Below, in pieces: positions 8,692 through 17,226 of a stretch of 64,000 bases of DNA (positions are counted from its first letter, which is position 1; each line of letters opens with the position of its first letter). The DNA is taken from the NCBI RefSeq assembly GCF_003194605.1, contig NZ_QHKY01000003.1, positions 496,001 to 560,000 on the forward strand, in the 5' to 3' direction. The translations under genes and the position numbers were made by a program. This DNA comes from Nocardioides gilvus (GTDB lineage: Bacteria; Actinomycetota; Actinomycetes; Propionibacteriales; Nocardioidaceae). Under the pieces are notes generated by a model. The model was not told the origin of the DNA, ran no database searches, and saw only the letters and a list, made by a program, of their open reading frames with translations.

Positions 8692-10242
8692 TCAGCAGGA
8701 GAGCCCGTCTTCGGGGACCTTCCCGTCGACCAGGTAGGACTCGATGGCCTCGTCCACGCAGGCGTTGCCGGCGTTGTACGCCGTGTGCCCGTCGCCGTCG
8801 CGCCGGATCAGGACGCCTGACTCCAACTGCTCGGCGAGGGCCTCGGCCCAGACCATCGGGGTGGCGGGGTCGCGGGTGGTGCCGGTGACCACGATCGGGG
8901 CTGCGCCGGCACCGTCGATCTCGATCGGCTCGGGCACGTCCTGGTCGAAGAACTGGCAGCCGAGCTGCCCCCAGGCGAAGACCCGTCCGAAGGTCGGTGA
9001 AGCCTCCTCGAAGTCGGCGAAGTCGTCCGGGACCTGCTCGGCCGGCACGAAGCTGGGGTCGTCCAGGCAACGGATGGCTGCGATCGCCTCCACGCTGTTG
9101 TCGGTGTAACCGTTCGGGCCACGCGAGGAGTACAGGTCAGCCAGTTGCAGGAGACCGGAGCCGTCGTTGGCCAGCGCCTTCTCGAGAGCGGCATCGAGCA
9201 TGGGCCAGTAGTCGCGGTTGTAGAGCGGCATCACGATGCCGTAGAACGCGTTGCCGGCACCGAGCTCGCGTCCTCCGCCTGCCTTCATGGGCTGGGCGTC
9301 GACGCGGTCGACCAGATCGGTGAGGGTCTCGAGCCCTGTCTCGACCGAATCACCCAACTGGCACTCACCTTGATCGACGCAGTCCTGGATGTAGGCGCGC
9401 AGCGCGGTCTCGAAGCCACCCGCCTGCACCAAGGACTTGTCACGCTCGGAGGCCGAGACGTCGACTCCCCCGTCGAGCACGAAGTGGCCGACCCGCTCGG
9501 GGAACAGTTCTGCGTACGTCGCCCCGAGTTGGGTGCCGTACGAGGCGCCGAAGTAGTCGAGGCGCTCCTGGCCGAGGGCGGCGCGCAGGACGTCCATGTC
9601 CTTGGCCGCCTCCACGGTGCTGACGTGGTTGACCAGGTCGCCGGACTTCTCCCGGCACCCCTGGGCGAACTTCTTGTTCCAGGCCACGACCTCGGCGACC
9701 TCCGCATCGGTGGTGGGGGCCGGGTCTGCCTTCAGGTAGGCGTCGACGTCGTCGTCGCTGAGGCAGTCGACGGGGTTGCTGCGGCCCGTGCCACGGGGAT
9801 CGAACCCGACGATGTCGAAGTGGCTGAGCACCGGGTCACCGAAGGCGAAAGCGGCCTGCGCGGCGTACGTGGTCCCGGGAGCCCCCGGACCGCCGGGGTT
9901 GACCACCAGCGAGCCGATCCGCTGGTCGGGCTTCTTGGCCAGCGTCTTGAGCAGCAGCAGGTCGAGCTGCTTGCCCTCGGGCGCTGCGTAGTCCTGCGGG
10001 ACCTTCAACCACCCGCACTCGAAACCCGTGCCGCACTCCTCCCAGCTGATCTGCTGGGAGTAGTAGGAGGCCAGCTCGGGTGAGGGCGGCTCGATGACGT
10101 CGGCCGCGGAGCTGCCCTGCTCCTGCAGCGGACGCTCCGGGGAGTCGTCGCTGCTGAGCAACTGCTGGAAGAAGAGCAGCGCGCCCATGATGGTGCCCAG
10201 CACCAGGGCGGCGACGGCAATCAGGGCCACGGCCTTCTTCAT
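8692..10242 (-). CDS. Alpha/beta hydrolase, TAP-like tripeptidyl aminopeptidase family
   Basis: A 516-residue exported serine hydrolase related to the Streptomyces tripeptidyl aminopeptidase/SlpD-SlpE group. An N-terminal hydrophobic segment (residues 4-27) is a signal anchor. The core has the oxyanion motif NPGGPGAPG, FDPRGTGRS, the nucleophile elbow GASYG (Ser near 234), an Asp in TTRDPATPM and a His in GDGHTAY, followed by the C-terminal TAP-like segment. Cysteines across the mature part suggest disulfides. The start ATG has AAGGAGA six bases upstream and overlaps the stop of holB by 4 bp. Likely role: peptide or ester hydrolysis outside the membrane; the substrate is not known. It is the last gene of the tmk-holB operon. 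Confidence 0.9.
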   Translation of the reverse strand: MKKAVALIAVAALVLGTIMGALLFFQQLLSSDDSPERPLQEQGSSAADVIEPPSPELASYYSQQISWEECGTGFECGWLKVPQDYAAPEGKQLDLLLLKTLAKKPDQRIGSLVVNPGGPGAPGTTYAAQAAFAFGDPVLSHFDIVGFDPRGTGRSNPVDCLSDDDVDAYLKADPAPTTDAEVAEVVAWNKKFAQGCREKSGDLVNHVSTVEAAKDMDVLRAALGQERLDYFGASYGTQLGATYAELFPERVGHFVLDGGVDVSASERDKSLVQAGGFETALRAYIQDCVDQGECQLGDSVETGLETLTDLVDRVDAQPMKAGGGRELGAGNAFYGIVMPLYNRDYWPMLDAALEKALANDGSGLLQLADLYSSRGPNGYTDNSVEAIAAIRCLDDPSFVPAEQVPDDFADFEEASPTFGRVFAWGQLGCQFFDQDVPEPIEIDGAGAAPIVVTGTTRDPATPMVWAEALAEQLESGVLIRRDGDGHTAYNAGNACVDEAIESYLVDGKVPEDGLSC

Positions 10243-11408
10243 CGACGCTCTCCTTCGAGCCGCAGCGCGACCATCATGGACTCCAGGGCCATCTGTGGCC
10301 CGACGTTGTGCTCCAGCATCTGTTCGCGGGCGGTGAAGATCGCCTCGATCCGGCGCAGGTGCGCCTCCGGCGTCGAACGCCTGACCAACTGGGCGATGTC
10401 CGCGCGGATCTCCTCGTTGACCAGGGCGGTCGTGGCGCCCACCCCGGTCGCGATCGCATCGCGGTAGACGGAGACCAGGTCCATCAGGGCCCGGTCGATC
10501 ACGTCGAGCAGACGACGCTTGGCCCGACGCTTCTGACCGGCCTCGAGCTCCTTGAGCGCGGGGGCGTACTCGCGAGGACGCTTGCCGCGACCCTCCACTC
10601 CGTACGACCGGTCCAGCTCTGCCTTCTCGCGCAGCTCGATCGCCGCGGTCTGCGCATCGGTCTCGTGCTTGGCCACCTCGATCAGGTTGGCGGCGGCGTT
10701 CATGCAGGAGCCCAGCGAGATCAGCTTGGCGGGCCAGTGCACCACCTCGTTGCGGCGGTTGCGGGTGCCCTCGTCGCGGGCCAGCGCGCGGGCCCGACCG
10801 ATGTGTCCCTGGCTCGCCCGGGCGGCGTGGGCCGCGATCGTCTCGGGGACCTGGTCGTTGCGCACCAGGAACTCGGTGACCTGGGCCGCCGTCGGGGTGG
10901 TGAGCGTGACCGAGCGGCAGCGCGAACGGATCGTCACCAGCACGTCCTCGGAGGTCGGCGCGCAGAGCAACCACACCGTGCGCGCGTTGGGCTCCTCGAT
11001 CGCCTTGAGCAGGGCGTTGAAACCGTGGTCGTTGAGGCGGTCGGCGTCCTCGATGACGATCACCTGCCAGCGCGCCCCGTTGGGCGAGAGGGCGGCCCTG
11101 CGGACCAGGTCGCGGACGTCCTTCACCGCGATCACCAGCGCGTCGGTCCGTACGGCGGTGACGTCGGCGTGGGTGCCTCCCATCACCGTGCGGCACGAGT
11201 GGCACTCGCCGCAGCCGGCCCGGGTGCACTGCAGGGCAGCGGCGAACGCCAGCGCAGCGTTGGAGCGCCCCGACCCGGGCGGGCCGGTGAAGAGCCAGGC
11301 GTGGGTCATGCCGTCGCCGCGGGCAGCCCGGTCGAGCGTCTCGATGACGTGGCGCTGGCCGACCAGGGAGTCCCAGATCGGGGCGGCCTGCACAGCGGGC
11401 GCGCTCAT
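10239..11408 (-). CDS. holB: DNA polymerase III delta' subunit
   Basis: A 389-residue AAA+ protein of the clamp-loader complex, which opens the beta clamp and loads it on primed DNA. Visible features are SLVGQRHVIETL at the N-terminus, a Walker A-like loop GPPGSGRSNAA (Arg in place of the catalytic Lys, so probably no ATP hydrolysis), the four-Cys zinc module CTRAGCGECHSC, IEDADRLND as Walker B region, and SRCRSVTL as sensor/SRC motif. The rest is the helical collar domain. Its start overlaps the tmk stop by 4 bp and its stop overlaps the hydrolase start by 4 bp, indicating translational coupling. The tmk-holB order near topA is a common actinobacterial arrangement. Confidence 0.95.
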   Translation of the reverse strand: MSAPAVQAAPIWDSLVGQRHVIETLDRAARGDGMTHAWLFTGPPGSGRSNAALAFAAALQCTRAGCGECHSCRTVMGGTHADVTAVRTDALVIAVKDVRDLVRRAALSPNGARWQVIVIEDADRLNDHGFNALLKAIEEPNARTVWLLCAPTSEDVLVTIRSRCRSVTLTTPTAAQVTEFLVRNDQVPETIAAHAARASQGHIGRARALARDEGTRNRRNEVVHWPAKLISLGSCMNAAANLIEVAKHETDAQTAAIELREKAELDRSYGVEGRGKRPREYAPALKELEAGQKRRAKRRLLDVIDRALMDLVSVYRDAIATGVGATTALVNEEIRADIAQLVRRSTPEAHLRRIEAIFTAREQMLEHNVGPQMALESMMVALRLEGERR

Positions 11409-12070
11409 CCGACCACCGCCGAAGACAGCAGCGAGGAGACCCGATCGCGGATGGCGGCCGCGATCTCCTCGACCGGCGCGCGAGCGTCGAGCACCAGGTA
11501 GCGCCCCTCCTCACCAGCGGCGGCCAGGGCCAGGAAGGCCTCACGGACCCGCTGGTGGAAGTCGATCGACTCTGCCTCGATCCGGTCGCGCTCGGTGAAG
11601 CGCCCCAGACCGGCCTGCGGCGCCAGGTCCAGCAGCACGGTCAGGTGGGGCCGCAGCCCGCCGGTGGCCCAGCGCATGATCGGCTCCACCTCGTCGGCAC
11701 TGAGCGCACGGCCAGCCCCTTGGTAGGCGAGGGCGGAGTCGACGTAACGGTCGGTGATGACGACCTCGCCGCGGGCCAGGGCCGGAAGCACGACGGTGTC
11801 GACGTGCTCGGCCTTGTCGGCTGCGTAGACCAGGGCCTCCGTACGGTCCGACAGCGCGCCGGTGGCCGGGTCCAGGACGATCTCGCGCAACCGCTGCCCC
11901 ACCGGGGTGTCCCCGGGCTCGAAGGTCAGTACGACGGTGTGCCCCGCAGCCTCCAGCCACTCCTGCAACAGGCGGGACTGGGTCGACTTGCCGGCCCCCT
12001 CGCCGCCCTCGAAACAGACGAAGAGACCCGACTCGGCATGGACCGGGGGCATGGAGGAAGTCACGCCCAC
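11405..12070 (-). CDS. tmk: Thymidylate kinase (dTMP kinase)
   Basis: Phosphorylates dTMP to dTDP with ATP in the dTTP pathway. The protein is 221 residues from a GTG at 12070, or 215 from the ATG at 12052; neither has a strong ribosome site. Motifs are P-loop FEGGEGAGKST (about residues 20-30), the DRY segment VITDRYVDSALAYQGAGR that binds dTMP, and the arginine-bearing LID RFTERDRIEAESIDFHQRV. Length is normal for bacterial TMPK. It leads the tmk-holB-hydrolase operon and diverges from the methyltransferase gene at 12131 with a 60 bp shared promoter region. Confidence 0.95.
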   Translation of the reverse strand: MGVTSSMPPVHAESGLFVCFEGGEGAGKSTQSRLLQEWLEAAGHTVVLTFEPGDTPVGQRLREIVLDPATGALSDRTEALVYAADKAEHVDTVVLPALARGEVVITDRYVDSALAYQGAGRALSADEVEPIMRWATGGLRPHLTVLLDLAPQAGLGRFTERDRIEAESIDFHQRVREAFLALAAAGEEGRYLVLDARAPVEEIAAAIRDRVSSLLSSAVVG

Positions 12071-12130
12071 ACCCTACGGGCGAGCGGTGAGGGCCGGGGC
12101 AGGTGCGTGCACAGGCGTACGGTGAGATCC

Positions 12131-12808
12131 ATGGGCTGGTGGACCGACCACGTCGTGCCGCGACTGACCGACAGCGCGCTCGCCGCACCTGAGATCGGCG
12201 CACTGCGCCGAGTGGCCTGCGCCCCGCTGACCGGGCGCCTCCTCGAGGTCGGCTTCGGCTCGGGGCTCAACCTGCCCCACCTCGGCCCTGAGGTCACGGG
12301 CGTGGACGCCGTCGAGCCCTCCGACGTGGGGTGGGCGCGCTCGGAGTCGCGGCGCCGGGACTTCCCCGTCCCGGTGCGCCGCATCGGCCTGGACGGGCAG
12401 GAGATCAACGCCCCCGACGCGACCTACGACTCCGCGCTGGTCACCTTCTCGCTCTGCACCATCGACGACCCGGCGCGGGCGTTGACCCAGATCCACCGAC
12501 TGCTCCGCCCCGGCGGCGTCCTGGCCTTCCTGGAGCACGGGCTCAGCCCCGAACCGGGCACGGCCCGCTGGCAACGTCGACTCGACCCGCTCCAGCGGAC
12601 CCTCTGCGGCGGCTGCCACCTGAGTCGTGACATCCCGGGGTTGCTGACCGGGGCTGGCTTCGAGATCCACTCGCTGGAGGAGCGGGTGCTGCTCCCCGGC
12701 CCGGCGTTCGCGCGCCCGTGGGCGTACGGGTTCGTGGGTCAGGCGGTCAGAGCAGAGCCTGCGCGAGACCCAGACCGAAGGCGACCACCACCACCAGAGG
12801 GCCACTGA
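12131..12808 (+). CDS. Class I SAM-dependent methyltransferase
   Basis: A 225-residue small-molecule-type methyltransferase of the UbiE/Methyltransf_11 kind. Motif I is LLEVGFGSGLNLPHL (about residues 37-51), motif II is in the VDAVEPSD strand, and the post-motif region is TFSLCTIDDPARALTQIHRL followed by LRPGGVLAFLEHGLSP. Similar proteins are widespread in Actinobacteria without known substrates. The last 62 bp (12747-12808) overlap the 3' end of the convergent membrane-protein gene, and the final Arg/Pro-rich residues encoded there are probably not structured. It sits between tmk and topA, which are neighbours in many relatives. Confidence 0.85.
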   Translation: MGWWTDHVVPRLTDSALAAPEIGALRRVACAPLTGRLLEVGFGSGLNLPHLGPEVTGVDAVEPSDVGWARSESRRRDFPVPVRRIGLDGQEINAPDATYDSALVTFSLCTIDDPARALTQIHRLLRPGGVLAFLEHGLSPEPGTARWQRRLDPLQRTLCGGCHLSRDIPGLLTGAGFEIHSLEERVLLPGPAFARPWAYGFVGQAVRAEPARDPDRRRPPPPEGH

Positions 12809-13523
12809 CCCGGAAGTTGGTCCGCGGGCGCCCACCGAGACCGGTCGGACCACCCAGCAGCAGGTAGGCCGGCACGGCCAGCGTCGGCACCCAGACCAGC
12901 AACCAGAACCAGGCCCACCGGGTGGCACGTAGGGGTTGCGGGCCGAGCACGATCTGCACCAACACGGCCCACCACACGAGGAGCGTCAGTATCCCGGCCC
13001 AGAAGGGCAGCTGGTGGCCGCCGTCTTCGTCGATGTGCCCACCGACGGTGCTGCCGGTGTGACGGGGGCGCTCCACCACCTCGAGGCCCGGTTGCAACTC
13101 CTTCCACTCGGCCACCAGATCGTCGGTGACCACCACCGCGTCGGCGCCGTTGCGGAGGGCTTTCCGTTCCTGTCGCTCCGAGCTGACCTGGGTCACCTCG
13201 GCGAACCGGGGACGGAACTTGTCTCGCCAGTGCACTTCGAGAGTGGCGTACCCGCTTCTTTCCGGCTTCATCCCCGGCATCCCGGCGACTTCGACCCTGG
13301 TCACCTCGCCGCTCTCCAGCGCTTGGGTGAGGGAGTCGTACGGCACGTGCTTGGCGCCCTCGGTCAGCCAGGCCGCGGCGATGGCCAGGGCCGCGAGGGC
13401 CAGGACCCAGCCGTAGATCCGGTGGCCACGCGGCCACCGGTCGCTGCGCGGAGCAGCAGAGCTCGGCGCGTCGATGCCAGCGGACATCACCGCTGCCGAG
13501 GCCGGGACCTGCTCATTCGTCAT
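12747..13523 (-). CDS. Membrane protein of unknown function
   Basis: A 258-residue protein with about four membrane helices: one at residues 37-53 (GWVLALAALAIAAAWL) and a cluster at 175-258. Between them is a soluble loop of about 110 residues facing one side, beginning YDSLTQALESGEVTRVEVAG, which resembles the short extracytoplasmic domain at the start of FtsH-type proteins (residues that set substrate entry), although no ATPase or protease follows. The ATG at 13523 begins MTNEQVPASAAV. Its 3' end overlaps the convergent methyltransferase gene by 62 bp. No family is recognised with confidence. Confidence 0.7.
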   Translation of the reverse strand: MTNEQVPASAAVMSAGIDAPSSAAPRSDRWPRGHRIYGWVLALAALAIAAAWLTEGAKHVPYDSLTQALESGEVTRVEVAGMPGMKPERSGYATLEVHWRDKFRPRFAEVTQVSSERQERKALRNGADAVVVTDDLVAEWKELQPGLEVVERPRHTGSTVGGHIDEDGGHQLPFWAGILTLLVWWAVLVQIVLGPQPLRATRWAWFWLLVWVPTLAVPAYLLLGGPTGLGGRPRTNFRVSGPLVVVVAFGLGLAQALL

Positions 13524-13622
13524 GAGCGGACCCTAGCGACACATCACCCCGTCCGGCTTCAATCTCGACCGGACGGTTCTTGGGACACGTCCAGAGAGAG
13601 GAGTGAAGCGAAATCGCCACAC

Positions 13623-13660
13623 CCGACACATTGGCCACTGATGTTTCACCCAGGCGAAAC
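13623..13660 (+). promoter_or_regulatory. GlnR-like operator upstream of 13757 gene
   Basis: Four five-base boxes spaced by exactly six bases all end in AC: CCGAC, GCCAC, TTCAC, GAAAC. This is the spacing of actinobacterial GlnR operators (gTnAC-n6-GaAAC repeated). The last half is nearly identical to the one before urtA: TCACCCAGGCGAAACACT here against TCACGCAGGCGAAACACT there, 17 of 18 bases. It ends 96 bp before the start of the small gene at 13757. The upstream two boxes are weaker matches. Confidence 0.5.
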
Positions 13661-13756
13661 ACTTCTGACCCACCCCGGTCGCATCCGGCGCACAGACTCT
13701 CCAGCAGACGGTCGGACCAATCCGCCGAGCACCGTCACCACCGAAGGGAGACGACG

Positions 13757-14089
13757 ATGATGTGGACCGTGAAGGCAATCTTCACCGACCGACGCAACGG
13801 CGTCGCGGCGGTGGCGACCGGAGCCGCCGATCACAACCTGGTGCTGATGGGCCTGCGCAGTCGCCCCGGGTGGAAGGCGCTGCTCGTCGACGAGCTCGTC
13901 CTCGCCACCCCGGGCGGTTGGAGCGCGGAGCGACTGGAGGCGTTCATGGTGACCGCGGGCGCGGCCACCGTGCAGGTCTCTCCGCTCATCGAGGAGCCGG
14001 CCGGGGCCAAGGCCCCGACCGAGATCGCAGCTCGTCGCGCCCACCCGGCCGGCTCCGGGTCCTGGCTGACCCACGCCCAGGCGTCCTGA
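13757..14089 (+). CDS. Small hypothetical protein, possibly nitrogen-regulated
   Basis: This encodes 110 residues. The start is the first of two overlapping ATGs (13757 and 13760), with GGGAGA five bases upstream. The protein begins MMWTVKAIFTDRRNGVAAVA and contains HNLVLMGLRSRPGWKALLVDELV, with no membrane segment, signal or known motif. The final 30 residues are Ala/Pro-rich. It is flanked by a GlnR-like operator upstream and a perfect hairpin terminator downstream, so it is a single-gene transcription unit. The operator suggests expression under nitrogen limitation, which is inference. Function unknown. Confidence 0.7.
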   Translation: MMWTVKAIFTDRRNGVAAVATGAADHNLVLMGLRSRPGWKALLVDELVLATPGGWSAERLEAFMVTAGAATVQVSPLIEEPAGAKAPTEIAARRAHPAGSGSWLTHAQAS

Positions 14090-14128
14090 GCAAGGACGCC
14101 TCCACAGTTCTGGCTCCCTCCAGAAACG

Positions 14129-14159
14129 CGTAGGGCCCCGTCACCGACGGGGCCCTACG
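14129..14159. terminator. Perfect hairpin terminator between convergent genes
   Basis: Arms CGTAGGGCCCCGTC and GACGGGGCCCTACG pair perfectly over 14 bp around the loop ACC. It lies between the stop of the 13757 gene and the stop of topA (14181), so it probably ends transcription from both sides. Confidence 0.85.
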
Positions 14160-14180
14160 TCTGGGTGGTGCCGGGTCGGC

Positions 14181-16958
14181 TCAGGCCTTCTTGGCGGCAG
14201 CCTTCGTCGCAGTCTTCTTCGTGGTGGTCTTCTTGGCCGTCGCCTTCTTGGCGGTGGCCTTCTTGGCAGGCGTCTTCTTCGCGGCGCTCGTCTTGGTGGC
14301 CGCCTTCTTGGCAGGCGCCTTCTTGGCGCTCTTCTTGGCCGTCTTCTTCGCCGGGCCCTTGTCGCGACGGTCCTGGAGCAGCTCGGCCGCCCGCTCGAGG
14401 GTGAGCTCCTCGACCGAGTCGTCCTTGCGGAGGGTGGCGTTGTACTCGCCGTCGGTCACGTACTCACCGAAGCGGCCCGCCTTGACGACGATCGGCTGCC
14501 CGGAGACCGGGTCGTTGCCGAGCTCCTTGAGCGGCGGGGTCGCGGCGCCACGACCCCGGGCCTTGGGCTGGGCGTAGATGGCCAGCGCCTCGTCCAGGGT
14601 GATGGTGAGCAGCTTCTCCTCCGAATCGATGGTGCGCGAGTCGGTGCCCTTCTTCAGGTACGGGCCGTAGCGGCCGTTCTGGGCGGTGATCTCGACGCCC
14701 TCGGGGTCGGTGCCGACGACGCGCGGCAGCGAGAGCAGCTGGACGGCCTCGTCGAGCGATACGGTGTCGATCGACATGGTCTTGAAGAGGGAGCTCGTAC
14801 GCGGCTTGACGGCGTTCTTGCCGGTCTTCGGCGCATCCTCGGGGAGCAGCTCGGTCACGTACGGGCCGTAGCGACCGTTCTTTGCAACGACGACCAGGCC
14901 GGTCTCGGGGTGGTTGCCGAGCACGGCCTCCTCGCCTGCAGGTGTCTCCAGCAGCTCCAGTGCCTTGGCCATGGTCAGCTCGTCGGGCGGCAGGTCGTCG
15001 GGCACGTTGGCGCGGCGACCGGCGGTGGTGCCGTCCTCGTCGGGGCCGGCGACCTCCTCCACGTAGGGGCCGTAGCGGCCGACACGCAGGTGGATCTTCG
15101 AGTCGGGGCTGCCGATCGGGAAGGTCGCGAGCTCGCGGGCGTCGATGTCGCCCAGACCGGTGACCAGCGGGTGCAGGCCCTTGATGCGCTCGGAGCCGTA
15201 GTAGAACTCGTCGAGCTCGGAGACCCGGTCACGACGCCCGCCGGCGATGTCGTCGAGGACCGACTCCATCTCCGCGGTGAACTCGTAGGAGATCTGACGG
15301 GCGAAGTGCTCCTCCATCAGGCGGATGACTGAGAAGGCGATCCAGGCGGGGACGAGCGCCGTGCCCTTCTTGTAGACGTAGCCACGGTTGATGATCGTGG
15401 AGATGATCGAGGCGTACGTCGAGGGGCGGCCGATCTCGCGGTCCTCGAGCTCCTTGATCAGGGTCGCCTCGGTGTAGCGCGAGGGCGGCTTGGTCTCGTG
15501 GCCGTTCGCGGAGATGGAGGCCGAGCTGACCGAGGCACCCTCGACCAGCTCAGGCAGGCGGGTCTCCTGGTCGTCACGCTGTTTGGAGGAGTCGTCGAGT
15601 CCCTCCACGTAGGCCTTGAGGAAACCGTGGAAGGTGATGACGCGGCCCGAGGCCCCGAAGACCACGTCGCGGCCGTCGGAGGCCGCACCCCCGAGACGTA
15701 CGGAGACGGACTGGCCGACGGCGTCCTTCATCTGCGACGCGATGGTGCGCATCCAGATGAGCTCGTAGAGGCGGAACTGATCGCCCTTGAGCCCCGTCTG
15801 GGCGGGCGTCTGGAAGGTGTCACCGGCAGGACGGATCGCCTCGTGGGCCTCTTGCGCGTTCTTCACCTTCGAGGCGTAGACGCGAGGACTGTCGGGCACG
15901 TACTCGGCGCCGTACAGCTCCCGGACCTGCTCGCGCGCCGACTCGACCGCGGAGGCCGAGATCGTCGTCGAGTCGGTACGCATGTAGGTGATGAAGCCGT
16001 TCTCGTACAGGCGCTGCGCCACCGACATCGCGACCTGCGCGCTCATGCCGAGCTTGCGGCCGGCCTCCTGCTGCAGCGTCGTCGTGCGGAAGGGGGCGTA
16101 CGGGGAGCGCTTGTAGGGCTTGGACTCGACCGAGCGGACCGTGTACGTGGTGTCGTACAGCCCGTCGGCCAGCGCCTCGGCGCCCTTGCGGTCGAGGTGC
16201 ACCACCGCGTCGGGCGACTTGAGCTCGCCGCCCTGGGTGAAGTCGGAACCGCGGGCGACGCGCTTGGCGTCGATGGAGTGCAGCTTGGCCGGGAACATCC
16301 GCGGGTCGACGTCGGCGCCGCCGTCGAAGGTGCCCTCGAGGTCCCAGTAGGAGGCGATGCGGAACTTCATCCGCTCCTTCTCCTTGTCGACCACGAGTCG
16401 GGTGGCGACCGACTGCACGCGGCCGGCGGAGAGGCCGCTCATGACCTTCTTCCACAGCACCGGGGAGACCTCGTACCCGTACAGGCGGTCGAGGATCCGG
16501 CGCGCCTCCTGGGCCTCGACCAGGTCCATGTCGAGCTCGCGCGGGTTGGCGGCGGCGGCGAGGATCGCGGGCTTGGTGATCTCGTGGAAGACCATCCGGC
16601 GCACCGGGATGCCCTTGGGCTTCAACTCGTCGAGGAGGTGCCAGGCGATGGCCTCACCCTCGCGGTCCTCATCGGTGGCGAGGAAGAGTTCGTCGGCGTC
16701 CTTGAGCAGCTTCTTCAGCTTGCTCATGTGGGCCTTCTTGTCCCGCGGAACGACGTAGTACGGCACGAAGCCGTTCTCCACGTCGACGCCCAGTCGGCCC
16801 CACTTCTTGTCCTTGATCGCCGTCGGGGTGTCGGCAGCACTCTGCGGAAGGTCACGGATGTGTCCGATGGAGGACTCGACGACATACCCCTTGCCGAGGT
16901 ATTCACCGATCTTCTGCGCCTTGGTGGGCGACTCCACGATGACCAACTTGTGTGCCAC
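14181..16958 (-). CDS. topA: DNA topoisomerase I
   Basis: A 925-residue type IA topoisomerase that relaxes negative supercoils by a transient 5'-phosphotyrosine break. The start is a GTG at 16958 (MAHKLVIVESPTKAQKI), with AAGGAA six bases upstream. The Toprim domain is at residues 1-140, with the ATDEDREGEAIAWHL metal site. The catalytic Tyr is Y325 in GFITYMRTDS. The C-terminal half has four repeats built on GRYGPYV/GRFGEYV (TopA C-terminal modules without zinc cysteines). The last 60 residues are a tail of Lys-Lys-Ala/Thr blocks, known in mycobacterial and Streptomyces TopA to raise DNA affinity and processivity. It diverges from the urt operon across a 268 bp region. Length is normal for Actinobacteria. 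Confidence 0.97.
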   Translation of the reverse strand: MAHKLVIVESPTKAQKIGEYLGKGYVVESSIGHIRDLPQSAADTPTAIKDKKWGRLGVDVENGFVPYYVVPRDKKAHMSKLKKLLKDADELFLATDEDREGEAIAWHLLDELKPKGIPVRRMVFHEITKPAILAAAANPRELDMDLVEAQEARRILDRLYGYEVSPVLWKKVMSGLSAGRVQSVATRLVVDKEKERMKFRIASYWDLEGTFDGGADVDPRMFPAKLHSIDAKRVARGSDFTQGGELKSPDAVVHLDRKGAEALADGLYDTTYTVRSVESKPYKRSPYAPFRTTTLQQEAGRKLGMSAQVAMSVAQRLYENGFITYMRTDSTTISASAVESAREQVRELYGAEYVPDSPRVYASKVKNAQEAHEAIRPAGDTFQTPAQTGLKGDQFRLYELIWMRTIASQMKDAVGQSVSVRLGGAASDGRDVVFGASGRVITFHGFLKAYVEGLDDSSKQRDDQETRLPELVEGASVSSASISANGHETKPPSRYTEATLIKELEDREIGRPSTYASIISTIINRGYVYKKGTALVPAWIAFSVIRLMEEHFARQISYEFTAEMESVLDDIAGGRRDRVSELDEFYYGSERIKGLHPLVTGLGDIDARELATFPIGSPDSKIHLRVGRYGPYVEEVAGPDEDGTTAGRRANVPDDLPPDELTMAKALELLETPAGEEAVLGNHPETGLVVVAKNGRYGPYVTELLPEDAPKTGKNAVKPRTSSLFKTMSIDTVSLDEAVQLLSLPRVVGTDPEGVEITAQNGRYGPYLKKGTDSRTIDSEEKLLTITLDEALAIYAQPKARGRGAATPPLKELGNDPVSGQPIVVKAGRFGEYVTDGEYNATLRKDDSVEELTLERAAELLQDRRDKGPAKKTAKKSAKKAPAKKAATKTSAAKKTPAKKATAKKATAKKTTTKKTATKAAAKKA

Positions 16959-17075
16959 TGACGATTCCTTGCTCTCACACGCCCCGAACGAGGCCGATCG
17001 CCGACACGGTAGCGCGTGCGGCTGAACCACAGCCCCTCCGGCCGACCCGGGGCACGTCGGACGAGACGCGCAGGG

Positions 17076-17090
17076 CTGTCACGGTGACAG
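17076..17090. promoter_or_regulatory. 15-bp perfect palindrome between topA and urtA
   Basis: CTGTCAC-G-GTGACAG is an exact inverted repeat lying 117 bp upstream of topA and 136 bp upstream of urtA. Its size and position suit a dimeric regulator binding site; which gene it serves, and the protein, are not known. Confidence 0.4.
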
Positions 17091-17119
17091 TGATGCAGGA
17101 CACGTTCGATCCGAAGATG

Positions 17120-17157
17120 CTCACGCGAACGTGACCATCTGGTCACGCAGGCGAAAC
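17120..17157 (+). promoter_or_regulatory. GlnR-type operator upstream of the urea operon
   Basis: Four boxes at 17120, 17131, 17142 and 17153 read CTCAC, GTGAC, GTCAC and GAAAC, each separated by exactly six bases. This fits the gTnAC-n6-GaAAC-n6-gTnAC-n6-GaAAC pattern of GlnR, the OmpR-type nitrogen regulator of Actinobacteria, with the 3' half a perfect match. The site ends 69 bp before the urtA start. GlnR control of urease and urea uptake is known in other Actinobacteria. Overlapping inverted repeats (CACGTTCG at 17101 with CGAACGTG at 17126; GTGACC with GGTCAC at 17131-17146) may add further regulator contacts. Confidence 0.72.
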
Positions 17158-17226
17158 ACTCCGCCACCAGATTCCTCCTCATCAGCATGGCCTGGTCCAC
17201 AGGCCTCCCAGGGAGGGAAAGAACTC

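Noticed and set aside
12747-12808. Frameshift or mis-called end because two genes overlap by 62 bp
   Set aside because: Both frames are good to their stops; the overlap covers only a low-complexity tail of the methyltransferase. A true tail-to-tail overlap is more likely, although an unseen sequencing error cannot be excluded.
15498-16961. Long open frame antisense to topA
   Set aside because: Its composition mirrors topA codons and it has no recognisable motif or ribosome site.
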